The notes below the pieces were generated by a model. It saw nothing but the letters and a program-made list of their open reading frames with translations, was not told the DNA's origin and ran no database searches. The position numbers and the translations under genes are program-made. A stretch of DNA of 64,000 nucleotides from Martelella mediterranea (GTDB taxonomy: Bacteria; Pseudomonadota; Alphaproteobacteria; Rhizobiales; Rhizobiaceae): assembly GCA_003001975.1 (NCBI GenBank), contig PVUG01000006.1, positions 182,557 to 246,556 of the forward strand. The letters are read 5' to 3'. Below, piece by piece: positions 39,346-48,081 of this stretch. Positions within the stretch are counted from its first letter, which is position 1, and each line of letters starts with the position of its first letter.

Positions 39346-40275
39346 ATGACCATTCTTCTCGTTGCAGAACACAACGGCGCGACCGTTTCCGAACAGACCG
39401 CCAAGGCCGCAACCGCGGCTGCCGCCATCGGCGGCGATATCCATGTGCTGGTCGCCGGCAAAGCCTGCGCGGCTGCAGCCGACGACGCGGCAAAGATCGA
39501 CGGTGTTTCCAAGGTGCTGCTGGCTGAAAGCGACGCTCTTGCCGAAAGCCTGGCCGAGCCGCTTTCCGCCACCATTCTCGGCCTTGCCGACGCCTATGAC
39601 GTGATCATGGCGGCGGCCACCTCCACCGGCAAGAATGTGCTGCCACGCGTGGCCGCGCTTCTGGATGTGATGCAGATTTCCGAGATCACCGAAGTCGTTG
39701 CGCCCGACACCTTCAAGCGCCCGACCTATGCCGGAAACGCGATCGAAACCGTCAAATCCCACGACGCCAGGAAGGTGATTTCCGTGCGTACCGCCGGTTT
39801 TGCCGCCGCCGGCATGACCGGTTCGGCCGTAGTCGAGACGGTGGGTGCCGCAGACGATCCCGGCCTCTCGACCTTCGTGAAGAACGAGATTGCCAAATCG
39901 GAACGCCCGGAACTGACCTCGGCGAAGATCATCATTTCCGGCGGACGCGCGCTGGGCTCCTCGGAAAAATTCCAGGAGGTCATCCTGCCGGTGGCCGACA
40001 GGCTGGGGGCTGCCGTCGGCGCTTCGCGCGCCGCCGTCGATGCCGGCTATGCGCCGAATGACTGGCAGGTGGGCCAGACCGGCAAGGTGGTGGCGCCTGA
40101 ACTCTACATTGCCTGCGGCATTTCCGGCGCCATCCAGCATCTGGCGGGCATGAAGGATTCGAAGGTGATCGTCGCGATCAACAAAGACGAGGAGGCGCCG
40201 ATCTTCCAGGTGGCCGATTACGGCCTTGTCGGCGATCTGTTCGAGATCTTGCCGGAGCTTGAAAAGGCACTGTGA
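39346..40275 (+). CDS. etfA: Electron transfer flavoprotein subunit alpha
   Basis: 309 residues. The C-terminal FAD domain shows [25 protein letters not shown] and [14 protein letters not shown]. Partner of EtfB in the same operon; AAGGAGATATC precedes the ATG. Confidence 0.96.
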   Translation: MTILLVAEHNGATVSEQTAKAATAAAAIGGDIHVLVAGKACAAAADDAAKIDGVSKVLLAESDALAESLAEPLSATILGLADAYDVIMAAATSTGKNVLPRVAALLDVMQISEITEVVAPDTFKRPTYAGNAIETVKSHDARKVISVRTAGFAAAGMTGSAVVETVGAADDPGLSTFVKNEIAKSERPELTSAKIIISGGRALGSSEKFQEVILPVADRLGAAVGASRAAVDAGYAPNDWQVGQTGKVVAPELYIACGISGAIQHLAGMKDSKVIVAINKDEEAPIFQVADYGLVGDLFEILPELEKAL

Positions 40276-40283
40276 TGTGCTCT

Positions 40284-40313
40284 GCACCGGCCTCTTTCAA
40301 AGGGGGCCGGTGC
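40284..40313 (+). terminator. Hairpin between etfA and yjbQ
   Basis: Perfect nine-pair GCACCGGCC/GGCCGGTGC stem with a 12-base loop and no T-run. It may weaken read-through into yjbQ or stabilise the etf mRNA. Confidence 0.45.
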
Positions 40314-40330
40314 GGCAAGGAAAGGACACC

Positions 40331-40753
40331 ATGCCGCAGACCCGTCTGACCATTCAGACCCGTGGACAGGGGCTTTATGAATTTACCGACGAGGCGTGCC
40401 GTTTCGTGCGCGGCAATACGGACGGTGAGGGGCTTCTGACCGTGTTCGTGCGGCACACGTCCTGCTCACTGCTGATCCAGGAAAATGCCGATCCCGATGT
40501 GAAGCGGGACCTTTCCGCGTATTTTTCAAGACTTGTCCCGCGCGCCGACGACCCTGCGATGAACTATCTGGTTCACCGGCTGGAAGGCCCGGACGATATG
40601 CCCGCCCACATCAAGACCGCGCTGACGCAGGTTTCGCTTTCGGTGCCGGTGGCAGACGGCAGACCGGTGCTCGGCACCTGGCAGGGGCTTTATCTCTTCG
40701 AGCACCGCGACCGCCCGCACCACCGCGAAGTCGTGCTGCATCTTTCCCCGTAA
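40331..40753 (+). CDS. yjbQ: YjbQ/UPF0047 family (secondary thiamine-phosphate synthase)
   Basis: 140 residues from ATG 40331. VFVRHTSCSLLIQENADP and GTWQGLYLFEHR are family hallmarks. Some members show weak thiamine-phosphate synthase activity; the physiological role is open. The longer frame from 40226 overlaps etfA and is not used. Confidence 0.9.
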   Translation: MPQTRLTIQTRGQGLYEFTDEACRFVRGNTDGEGLLTVFVRHTSCSLLIQENADPDVKRDLSAYFSRLVPRADDPAMNYLVHRLEGPDDMPAHIKTALTQVSLSVPVADGRPVLGTWQGLYLFEHRDRPHHREVVLHLSP

Positions 40754-40885
40754 CGGCAGAAGCGGGCAGGGCTAAGTCTGCCGCGGTTTTCAGCCGGATA
40801 GCCGGGTGAATTGGCTGTCGGGTGATCTGCTGCGCGCTTTCGCTGTTTTCGCGACTGGAACGGTTCAGGACTGTTTGAATACATA

Positions 40886-40928
40886 AAAAGAAGCGGGGCG
40901 AACTGCCCGTATGAACAGTGTCGCCCCG
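40886..40928 (-). terminator. Terminator of the SIMPL gene
   Basis: Read on the minus strand, GGGGCGA pairs with TCGCCCC (inside 40894-40928, extended by ACTG/CAGT with a bulge) and is followed by CTTCTTTTTATG. Confidence 0.6.
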
Positions 40929-40964
40929 GAAGCCGGCAAATTCTTCAGGCCGGTCGGGTCGGGC

Positions 40965-41699
40965 CTAGTCCTGCTCGATTGCCAGCGTCATGTTGACGGT
41001 GATGGTATAGGTGTTTTCACCGGCGGCAATCGGCGGTGCGCCCGATGCCTTTGCCATCATCATGTCGGACCGGGCGAACATCACAGGCCCCGGCATCGAA
41101 CTCTGTTCGGAGATGGACAGCACATCGCCGAGAGAAACGCCGGCCGCTTCTGCAAGGGTTTCGGCCTTGGCGAGCGCGTTGGCGACGGCCTCGCGGCGCG
41201 CTTCGTTTTCGGCGGCATGCGGATCACTGTTTGAAAGCGCGATGCCGCCACCGGAATTGACCCCGAGTGCGACCGCGCGGTCCAGCACGGCGCCGAGCTT
41301 TGTAAGGTCGCGGACTTTCACATTGAGGGCGTTGCGCACCTCGTAACCGGCGATCTCGCTCCCCGTGGAACCATCAGATGCCTTGACCTGCCGATAGCGC
41401 GGATTGACGGAGAAATTGGCGGTCTGGATATCCTTTTCGGCAATGCCGTCTTCCATCAGCGCGGCCATCACCTTCTGCATGGCGGCGCTGTTTTCGGCCA
41501 TGGCGGTGGCGGTGTCGTCGGCCTGGGACACGACGGCAAGCGAAACGGTCGCCATATCCGGCACCAGCGTTGCATCGCCTTCGGCGGAAATCGAAATGGT
41601 CGCCGGGGTGTCCGCAGACTGGGCCAATGCTGTCTGGCCCGCAAACGGCGCGGCAAACAGAAGCCCGGCGGCTGCGATGCGAACCGGTAGATTGGTCAT
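40965..41699 (-). CDS. SIMPL (DUF541) domain periplasmic protein
   Basis: 244 residues from ATG 41699 with AAGGAGGGA nine bases upstream. A signal peptide ends at ALAQ. The SIMPL fold is seen from ISISAEGDATLVPDMATVS to the C-terminal VNMTLAIEQ. Homologues bind to or protect the cell envelope; function is not defined. Confidence 0.88.
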   Translation of the reverse strand: MTNLPVRIAAAGLLFAAPFAGQTALAQSADTPATISISAEGDATLVPDMATVSLAVVSQADDTATAMAENSAAMQKVMAALMEDGIAEKDIQTANFSVNPRYRQVKASDGSTGSEIAGYEVRNALNVKVRDLTKLGAVLDRAVALGVNSGGGIALSNSDPHAAENEARREAVANALAKAETLAEAAGVSLGDVLSISEQSSMPGPVMFARSDMMMAKASGAPPIAAGENTYTITVNMTLAIEQD

Positions 41700-41856
41700 G
41701 AAAGTCCCTCCTTGAAATGTTTCACATTGTCTTGACTGCCAATTGTGAAGCCAATGCGGCAAGGCTTGCCGTGCTTTTGATTTTGGGGTAGTCGGAATGA
41801 CCGCGCAAGGAGCCATTGCCAGCGCGGCGCCGGCTGAAAACTGCCTGATGCCGGAT

Positions 41857-41932
41857 GGGCCTGTAGCTCAATGGTTAGAGCCGGCGGCTCATAACCGCTT
41901 GGTTGGGGGTTCGAGTCCCTCCAGGCCCACCA
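41857..41932 (+). tRNA. tRNA with CAT anticodon, probably tRNA-Ile2
   Basis: 76 nt with encoded CCA. Acceptor GGGCCTG/CAGGCCC, anticodon loop CTCATAA, T-arm GGGGGTTCGAGTCCCTC. The anticodon stem and variable region (GGCTCATAACCGCTTGGTTG) resemble E. coli tRNA-Ile2 more than elongator tRNA-Met, so C34 is probably turned to lysidine by TilS and the tRNA reads AUA. Elongator Met remains the alternative. Confidence 0.9.
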
Positions 41933-41969
41933 AAAATTCTGATTTTGTTTATCGTCCGACACCGAAACG

Positions 41970-41996
41970 CCGACTTTGCGACAAAAGTCGGTTTTT
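41970..41996 (+). terminator. tRNA terminator
   Basis: CCGACTT/AAGTCGG stem with an extra T-A pair, then five T, 38 bp after the tRNA. Confidence 0.75.
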
Positions 41997-42283
41997 CGAT
42001 TCGCCGCTTGATGCGCTGCTTTGGAGGCCTCTTCGCCTTCCAAATCGGGTGCCTGCTGATTTCGCCCCTTACCCATGGACTGAAAAATAGATGCCGCGCA
42101 GCGCCGATCTGCCGGCGCTATGCTTCCAGCGCCAAAAGACCAGCTTTGTCTTTGTCAATCAGGCCGCGCAGCAACACATCCGCTTCCGCACCAGCACTGA
42201 CATTTTCCAGATACCCGAAAGAAACGTTCACGATCGGCGCCCTTCCGACTTTTCCGCTCAGGCGGCGGCGCATTTGCCGTACA
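41991..42283. repeat. Left copy of a diverged ~300-bp direct repeat
   Basis: This segment matches 47774-48081 in the same orientation, with scattered substitutions and a few indels. Shared anchors include TTTCGATTCGCCGCTTG, GATTTCGCCCCTTACCCATG and GAAAGAAACGTTCACGATCGG. Both copies contain the last codons of a metallophosphoesterase and its downstream flank. The match stops at 42283. Confidence 0.85.
42118..42283 (-). pseudogene. 3' remnant of a metallophosphoesterase gene
   Basis: The last 54 or so codons of the gene at 47912, including LSGKVGRAPIVNVSFGY and EADVLLRGLID, remain in frame to a stop at 42118. Homology ends upstream at an inverted repeat (42268-42303), so the catalytic part is lost. 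It shows that the phosphoesterase locus was duplicated or split by a rearrangement next to the tRNA. Confidence 0.85.
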
Positions 42284-42303
42284 GCCGGGTACGGCAAATG
42301 CGC
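42268..42303. repeat. 15-bp perfect inverted repeat at the homology breakpoint
   Basis: GCGCATTTGCCGTAC, loop AGCCGG, then GTACGGCAAATGCGC. The left arm continues the phosphoesterase homology; the right arm is its mirror copy. It lies 23 bp after the stop of the convergent old yellow enzyme gene and may also end that transcript, though there is no T-run. Confidence 0.8.
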
Positions 42304-42325
42304 ATCTGGCTGGGTAAAGTTTGTA

Positions 42326-43393
42326 CTACGGCAGATTGGGATAGTCAGTGTATCCGTTTTCGCCGCCGCTATAGTAAGTGTCATGATCCGAAGGTGCCAA
42401 AGGCGCATTCGTGCGGAAGCGTTCCGGCAGATCCGGGTTGCTGATGAAGAGCCTTCCAAACGTGACGGCATCAGCCAGGCCCGATTCGATGGCCTGCTCC
42501 GCAGTCTGCTGATCATAGTCGACATTCACCACGAAAAGGCCTGAGAACCGCTTCCGGGCCTCTGGTGCGAAAGGCTTCGCTCCCTCTGGCAGGTTCGCGG
42601 ACTCCATGAAATGGAGGATGCCGACCTTTTTCTTTTCAAGTGCCTCAACAGCAAACATATATGTTTGCTCGAGATTGGAATCTCCCATGTCGTTATACGG
42701 AATGCGCGGCGAAAGCCTGACCGAGACGCGCTCCGGCCCGAAGACGCTGATGGCAGCGTCCGTGGCTTCAAGCAGGAACCGCGCGCGGTTCTCGATCGGA
42801 CCGCCATATTCGTCGGTCCTTTTGTTTGGGCCATCTTCCAGAAACTGTGCCGGCAAGTAGCCGTTGGCACCGTGGACTTCGACGCCATCGAAGCCTGCTT
42901 CCTTAGCGGCACGCGCCGCGGCTTCATAGTCTGCTATCGTGGATTTGATCTCATCGATTGTAAGCTCTCTCGGCGTGACCGTCGGCTTGGGGCCTTCTGC
43001 AGTAAACACCTGGCTGTCAAAAGGAATCGCGGACGGCGCTACAGGGAGTTCGCCGCCGTGAAAATCCGGATGGGACGCACGGCCTGTGTGCCAGAGCTGG
43101 GCGAAGATCAGGCCTCCAGCTTTGTGAACAGCCTCCGTGACTTTTTTCCATCCCGCGATCTGCTCGGCGGTGTGGATTCCCGGTGTGTTGGTCCAGCCGA
43201 TTGCCTGGGAGCTGATCTGGGTTCCTTCGGTAAAAATCAGGCCGGCGGACGCACGCTGTGCGTAGTATGTCGCCGTCAATTCGTTGGCTACATGATCCTC
43301 GGATCGCGCTCTTGTCATCGGAGCCATGAAGACGCGATTTTTAAATGTGAGTTCGGCGTTGCCTACGGCACTTAGAAGCTTAGATGTTGGCAT
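42326..43393 (-). CDS. nemA: Old yellow enzyme-type alkene reductase (NemA-like)
   Basis: 355 residues from ATG 43393. FMN barrel marks: MAPMTRARS, FAQLWHTGRASHPD, GFDGVEVHGANGYLPAQFLEDGPNKRTDEYGG and TFGRLFISNPDLPERF. It reduces activated C=C bonds or nitro compounds with NAD(P)H. A 32-bp motif shared with the hxlR promoter lies about 340 bp upstream, which suggests control by HxlR in response to electrophiles. Confidence 0.92.
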   Translation of the reverse strand: MPTSKLLSAVGNAELTFKNRVFMAPMTRARSEDHVANELTATYYAQRASAGLIFTEGTQISSQAIGWTNTPGIHTAEQIAGWKKVTEAVHKAGGLIFAQLWHTGRASHPDFHGGELPVAPSAIPFDSQVFTAEGPKPTVTPRELTIDEIKSTIADYEAAARAAKEAGFDGVEVHGANGYLPAQFLEDGPNKRTDEYGGPIENRARFLLEATDAAISVFGPERVSVRLSPRIPYNDMGDSNLEQTYMFAVEALEKKKVGILHFMESANLPEGAKPFAPEARKRFSGLFVVNVDYDQQTAEQAIESGLADAVTFGRLFISNPDLPERFRTNAPLAPSDHDTYYSGGENGYTDYPNLP

Positions 43394-44137
43394 GTTTCTC
43401 TCTGATTCTGCTTTCTCGATTGGTTGAATGTCTGAATGAATCCGGGGATCCCGAGCGCGATCATTTGCGATGTACAGGCCTGCCAGGGCGACTGGCTGGC
43501 GTTGACTTCGAACCAATAGCCGAGGTCTCAAGTCGCAATTCGGAAGTCACCATTTGCATTCATTCCTGGAAATGCTCAGATCCGCACTAAAAGTGCCCTG
43601 GAGCCCATTTCGGCAGCCTGAGCGAGATCTATCGACGATTTGGAGACGGAATGGCTGTTTTGGATGAGGGCTCGTTGTGACATCAAATACTCCGTCTGCG
43701 TTGTCGACGAAGTAGTATATTAAATAAACCTAGCGTCAATTAGGCACTTGAAATACACTTGGTAGGTCTAGGGATACCTGGGTGCGGACCGGTTCTTCTC
43801 CGCCCTATTTCCAATCGCAGTCCCCATTCACTATCTGTCACTCCCGCAGACGAAGCGGCATAAACCTTCCTCGCATGCAGATAGTCGAAGGTGTTCTCCG
43901 AGCTGGCAAAATGAAGGTGCAGGCGAATGTCGATTGCATCACCGATGGAGACCAGCAGGGCACATTTAGGACTGCGGTTCTCGAACCATCAGTGATGCGA
44001 GGCCATCAGTCTGCACCAGTTCGCACGCGGAGCGACCTCCCCAAAGCTCCCGTTCGGGTCTCGGATCTACGAAACCCGAAGGCGGCCTTTCCACTGGCGC
44101 AATTGTCAGCGAACGACGCGGCGAATAACATGGCCGC
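43394..44137. other. Intergenic region upstream of nemA-like and araC-type genes
   Basis: 744 bp. On the minus strand a 35-codon frame opens at 43683 (MSQRALIQNS...), not recognised. An AT-rich stretch at 43700-43765 contains the 32-bp HxlR-linked motif and, on the minus strand, TTGACG followed 14 bases later by TATACT. The 119-codon plus-strand frame at 43782 looks non-coding. Confidence 0.35.
43733..43764. promoter_or_regulatory. Shared 32-bp motif, copy 1 (candidate HxlR operator)
   Basis: GCGTCA-x-T-x-AGGCACTT-x-AAAT-x3-CTTGGTA. 26 of 32 bases are the same as at 46715-46746, in the same orientation, and GAAGTA-x-GTATA elements stand upstream of both. See copy 2 in front of hxlR. Confidence 0.6.
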
Positions 44138-44950
44138 ATGAAGACAGAAATTATATTTCTTTCGCCAGAACGACAGGCGCTTATTGATGAGTATGAACGC
44201 GCTGATCGCAGTGTCGTCGGCTTCGCCATGGATTATCCACATGGGCTTTCCTCGGGGAGGCACAGCCATCTCAAAGCGCAACTTGTCTACGCGATCTCGG
44301 GGTTGATGCGCGTGGAAACCGCAAACGCTTTGTTCCTGCTTCCACCGACCAAGGCCTTGTTTCTGCCTGCGGACGAAACGCATTCCATCTCCATGGAGGG
44401 CGATGTCGCGATGCGTGAATTGTTCATCGAACGAACCATGGCTGCGGCTCTCGTCCAGGAACCGCGAGTGCTGACGGTTAGTCCGCTGCTGCGGGAGCTG
44501 ATCCTTGCAATCTGTGCCGAACCGGTGGCCTGGTCCCCTGACGGGCGATGCCCGCATATCATCGCCCTTATCATCGACGAAGTCGGACGTGCCAAAACCC
44601 TGATGACCCGCCTTCCGCAACTGCAGGAAGTGCGTTTGTCCAAGATCGCGAGAGCCATCGTCGAAAATCCTGCCGATCCACGAACGCTTGATGACTGGGC
44701 CGAAGTTTGTGGCGCATCGACGCGGACGCTGGCGCGGCTGTTTCTTCACGATACCGGGATGACCTTTGGGCAATGGCGGTTACAGGCGCGCCTGAACGCG
44801 GCGTTCGCCCTGCTGATGACCGACGGAGAAATAGACCGCATCGCCCAGAAGGTCGGCTTCAGCAGTCAATCCGCGCTCGGGGTTGCTTTCCGCCGAACCT
44901 TTGGCATGACCCCGGCACAAGCCCGGAAACTGCATCTTGATGAGCCCTAG
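44138..44950 (+). CDS. AraC-family regulator with cupin sensor
   Basis: 270 residues. N-terminal cupin-like part with SSGRHSHLKAQLVYAISG and PPTKALFLPADETHSI; C-terminal double HTH with TLDDWAEVCGASTRTLARLFLHDTGM and IDRIAQKVGFSSQSALGVAFRRTFGMTP. It resembles AraC regulators of small efflux or detoxification units. The next gene on the strand, a cupin, is a possible target. Confidence 0.9.
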   Translation: MKTEIIFLSPERQALIDEYERADRSVVGFAMDYPHGLSSGRHSHLKAQLVYAISGLMRVETANALFLLPPTKALFLPADETHSISMEGDVAMRELFIERTMAAALVQEPRVLTVSPLLRELILAICAEPVAWSPDGRCPHIIALIIDEVGRAKTLMTRLPQLQEVRLSKIARAIVENPADPRTLDDWAEVCGASTRTLARLFLHDTGMTFGQWRLQARLNAAFALLMTDGEIDRIAQKVGFSSQSALGVAFRRTFGMTPAQARKLHLDEP

Positions 44951-45045
44951 TCTTTGTCCGTTTCGCAACAAGACTTGTCCTTCTGTTTTTCAGACGAACC
45001 GTCGATACTGCATGACAGACCATGACTGCATCGAGAGGAAGTCTT

Positions 45046-45438
45046 ATGGGCAAGGAACTGTTTTCCGAAATTGGCGTCATCCGCGCGGAGGACCTTGAAG
45101 AGGGGCCGGTCACGCCAGGGCAGATCCGGCGCAAGGCGCTGGAAGTTGGGGAGCTTTGGGTCGGCGAATGTCATGTTACTGCGCTGGATCAACCAAGCCA
45201 GTGGCACCACCACAATGACTTCGACAGCGTCATGTATATGCTCTCTGGCCGCATCCGCGTCGATCATGGCCCGGGCGGGAAGCAGTCTTTCGAACTCGGA
45301 GCGGGTGACTACGCCTATTTCCCGCGCCGTATGATTCATCGGGCGCAGATCCTGCAGGGCGGGGATGATGTACGGTATGTCTTCGTCAGGATCGGCCAGG
45401 GCGAGACGCTGGAAAACGTGGCTGGTCCCGAGGCCTGA
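45046..45438 (+). CDS. Small cupin-domain protein
   Basis: 130 residues from ATG 45046 with GAGAGGAAG upstream. The cupin metal site is seen in QWHHHNDFDSVMYMLSG and YFPRRMIHRAQI. Enzyme or binding role unknown. GNAT gene follows after 43 bp. Confidence 0.85.
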   Translation: MGKELFSEIGVIRAEDLEEGPVTPGQIRRKALEVGELWVGECHVTALDQPSQWHHHNDFDSVMYMLSGRIRVDHGPGGKQSFELGAGDYAYFPRRMIHRAQILQGGDDVRYVFVRIGQGETLENVAGPEA

Positions 45439-45481
45439 AGATGCCGGATCAGCCAGTCGAACATTCAAGAAGGAGCCTGAA

Positions 45482-46192
45482 ATGGCAGAAGACCTGTCCA
45501 GATGGACCCAGCGCCCCAAACCCCGAACCGAGCCTATGGACGGACGGTTCGTCCGGCTGGAAAAGCTCGATCCGGCAAGGCATGCGGACGGCCTGTTCGA
45601 TGCCTCGGCCCAACCGGATGGGGACGAGCGGTTCCGCTGGTTGCCCAATGTCCCGCCAACCGACCGCGACGTCTTTCGCACTTGGGTGGAGCAGTCGGCA
45701 GCAAGCGAGGATCCGCTGTTTTTTGCTGTGATCGACAAAGTATCGGGTAAGGTTGCAGGACGGCAGGCCTTCATGCGGATTGATGCGGGAAACGGTGTGG
45801 CCGAGATTGGCCATATCTACTGGGGGCCATTGGTGTCACGAAAGCCAGCGGCAACCGAGGCCCTGTTCCTGTTTGCCCGTCACATCTTCGACGACCTCGG
45901 CTATCGCCGCTTCGAGTGGAAATGCGACAACGAAAACCTGCCGTCCAAACGGGCAGCACACCGTTTCGGTTTCCAGCACGAGGGGGTATTTCACCAGCAC
46001 CTGATCGTGAAGGGCCGGAACCGAGACACCGCATGGTTCGCGATGCTTGACAAAGATTGGACCACGTTACGGCCTGCCTATGAGGCTTGGCTTGCGCCGG
46101 AGAACTTTGATGCCGAGGGCTTGCAAAGGAAGACGCTTGAGGATTTTCGCTCAGAATTTTGTGTCCTTCCACCACAGTCGAAGAGGCCGTGA
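45482..46192 (+). CDS. GNAT-family N-acetyltransferase (RimJ/RimL-like)
   Basis: 236 residues from ATG 45482 after AAGGAGCCTGAA. GHIYWGPLVSRKPAATEALFLFARHIFDDLGYRRFEWKCDNENLPSKRAAHRFGF carries the acetyl-CoA loop and the N-x-x-S-x-x-A-x-x-x-F motif, here given in part. Its last 15 or so codons run into DNA that on the other strand is a decayed flavin oxidoreductase, so the C-terminus may have been altered by the junction. Confidence 0.88.
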   Translation: MAEDLSRWTQRPKPRTEPMDGRFVRLEKLDPARHADGLFDASAQPDGDERFRWLPNVPPTDRDVFRTWVEQSAASEDPLFFAVIDKVSGKVAGRQAFMRIDAGNGVAEIGHIYWGPLVSRKPAATEALFLFARHIFDDLGYRRFEWKCDNENLPSKRAAHRFGFQHEGVFHQHLIVKGRNRDTAWFAMLDKDWTTLRPAYEAWLAPENFDAEGLQRKTLEDFRSEFCVLPPQSKRP

Positions 46193-46641
46193 GCCGGACG
46201 CTGAAATTCTGTTGTTTCCACTGGTAGGCGCGCATGATGATCGGGAAATCCGGGGCCACCGCCTTGACATGGCGCTGACGGTCTCCACCGCGAACGATCC
46301 TTGATCGTGAGGCCACCACAACGTTCGGTGCGCAAATTGGTATCCGCCCAAAAGAATTGGTCGATGAGATAACCGTGGGCACCGTGCATCTCGGCGGTGT
46401 CAAAGCCGAGCCGCTCGGCGTCCGCTGAAGCCTTGGCAAAGGCCGCGCCCGTATCGGCGATGATTTGCTCGTTCATGGCGACGCGGCGCGGTTCGCCCGG
46501 GGTGTCCAAACCGTCCCGCTGCTGATAGCAGGCTGCGCTGACTGGCCCCGGAATACCTTCAGGAGAGAACTGGCGCGTCATCGGCACCATGACGATGTGG
46601 CTTTTCAGATCGAGCGACCGGGCGGTGAACGGGCGGAACAA
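46150..46641 (-). pseudogene. Decayed NADH:flavin oxidoreductase gene
   Basis: The reading begins LFRPFTARSLDLKSHIVMVP, jumps from the first strand to PGEPRRVAMNE (an internal deletion), continues EMHGAHGYLIDQFFW, and then moves to two other frames (DRSRFAVETVSAM, then DFPIIMRAYQWKQQNF) before ending. At least one deletion and two frameshifts make it non-functional. It is the kind of gene often controlled by HxlR regulators, and lies divergent from hxlR. Confidence 0.82.
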
Positions 46642-46714
46642 GCTGCTGGAATCGGGATGGGCGTGACAGAGACTCTGTTTTCAATTATGAAGTATGGTAT
46701 ACGTTGTAGACTTG

Positions 46715-46746
46715 GCGTCATTCAGGCACTTCAAATCGCCTTGGTA
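46715..46746 (+). promoter_or_regulatory. Shared 32-bp motif, copy 2 (candidate HxlR operator)
   Basis: Located 18-49 bp before the hxlR ATG and beside the start of the decayed oxidoreductase. It is 26/32 identical to 43733-43764. A site in this place is expected for HxlR autoregulation and control of the divergent gene. Confidence 0.65.
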
Positions 46747-46763
46747 TATTGAAGGAAACTATC

Positions 46764-47135
46764 ATGCTTGAACTGGAACCCCTCTGCTTTTCGTCCGAAT
46801 GCCCGAGCCGGGCATTGTTCGATCAGATCGCCGACAAATGGTCGATGATGGTTCTGGCTGTGCTCGACGACGGACCGCTGCGATTCAACGCCATCCGTCG
46901 CAGGCTGCAAGGCGTCACCCAGAAGGCGCTTACCCAGTGCCTTCGCCGGTTGGAACGCAACGGTTTGGTCGCGCGAGAGGTTATTTCGCTTTCACCGGTT
47001 GCGGTTCAGTATCAGATCACGCCACTCGGGCGAACGCTGCAGCAGCCTTTTCGAGCCCTGCACGAGTGGACGCTCGAAAAGCTGCCCGAGGTTGATGCCG
47101 CACGGGACTCGTTCGATGCGGTGCACAGCAAGTAG
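46764..47135 (+). CDS. HxlR-family transcriptional regulator
   Basis: 123 residues from ATG 46764 (GAAGGAAAC upstream). Winged-helix core LFDQIADKWSMMVLAVL, LRFNAIRRRLQGVTQKALTQCLRRLERNGLV and YQITPLG. A Cys pair at residues 8 and 13 (LCFSSEC) is of the type that senses electrophiles or oxidants in HxlR/YodB/HypR members. I infer control of the old yellow enzyme gene 3.3 kb away through the shared motif. Confidence 0.9.
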   Translation: MLELEPLCFSSECPSRALFDQIADKWSMMVLAVLDDGPLRFNAIRRRLQGVTQKALTQCLRRLERNGLVAREVISLSPVAVQYQITPLGRTLQQPFRALHEWTLEKLPEVDAARDSFDAVHSK

Positions 47136-47206
47136 ACGCGGCGCGATGGCGAAGCTGTAAAAGCTGCGGTGCAGGAAGAGGTGGGACTGGGCCGGTATCT
47201 CCAACC

Positions 47207-47434
47207 TTACCAGCGCCACTGAGCGCCCCCCCCATCGCTCATCTGGCCCTCACTGAGCAGCATGATGATTGGGCGCCCCTCGTCAGGGCGGAGCGCTTTC
47301 AGGTGCGTGGCGTCGATCATGATGCGCTGGGGCCTGGGAGCCTCACCGGCCAGCGCCGCGAAGATGCGGTCGAACACGCCAAGACGGCTCCAGCGAATGA
47401 AACGGTTATAGAGCGTTTTGTGTGGCCCGTAGCT
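47207..47434 (-). pseudogene. IS5-family transposase remnant
   Basis: YGPHKTLYNRFIRWSRLGVF, DRIFAALAGEAPRPQRIMID and ATHLKA are the conserved middle of IS5-type transposases, with the first catalytic Asp (MIDATH). After LRP a jump leads to MLLSEGQMSD, so an internal part is deleted and both ends are gone. No terminal repeats found. Confidence 0.8.
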
Positions 47435-47773
47435 GTTCGCATGGACTGCGATGACGAGATGAATCCGTTCTGGGCGGAAAATTGGAGGGTCATTGATACC
47501 AGCCAGGCTTTGCAGCGCCACGAGGTCGACCACACAAGGAAGCGACGGCGATCGGCAAAATAGAAGCCCTAAAAAATCAGAGTTCTGTTCAGGGCTGCTT
47601 CTTCGGGAGTGGCCCTTTTTCGTGCGTTGCATCAGCCCCACGCATTAACCGTTAAATCTGAGACGGATTTCAGATGCCGGAAGACGGAATTCGGGTGTCG
47701 GAAACGAAAAACCGTCTTGTCGGAGGACGGAATGCAATATTGATTTTATTGACTTTTTAGTTCTTCCAGAACG

Positions 47774-48081
47774 GTGTTTCGATTCGCCGCTTGCGGCGAT
47801 GCCTTGGAGCCCTCGCAGCCTGCCCAATCGGGCGCCTACTGATTTCGCCCCTTACCCATGAATTGAAAAATAGATGCCAAATAGATGCCGCGCAGCGCCG
47901 ATCAGCCGGTGCTAAGCTTCCCGCGCCAACAGACCGGCTTTGTCTGTGTCAATCAGACCCCGCAGCAACACATCCGCTTCCGCATCAGCACTGACGTTTT
48001 CCGGATACCCGAAAGAAACGTTCACGATCGGCGTTCTTCCGACTTTTCCGCTCAGGTGCCGGTGCGTATGCCCAAACAGCC
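47774..48081. repeat. Right copy of the ~300-bp direct repeat
   Basis: Same orientation as 41991-42283. It covers the 3' end and flank of the intact metallophosphoesterase gene. An 11-bp tandem duplication (ATAGATGCCAA) is found only here. The two copies bracket about 5.5 kb of accessory genes. Confidence 0.85.

Noticed and set aside
41857..41932. tRNA as integration site of the 42-48 kb block
   Set aside because: No integrase follows it and I find no second copy of the tRNA 3' end further along; the block is framed by phosphoesterase repeats instead.
43782..44141. 119-codon frame upstream of the AraC-type gene
   Set aside because: Composition and lack of ribosome site point to chance; overlaps the araC start region.
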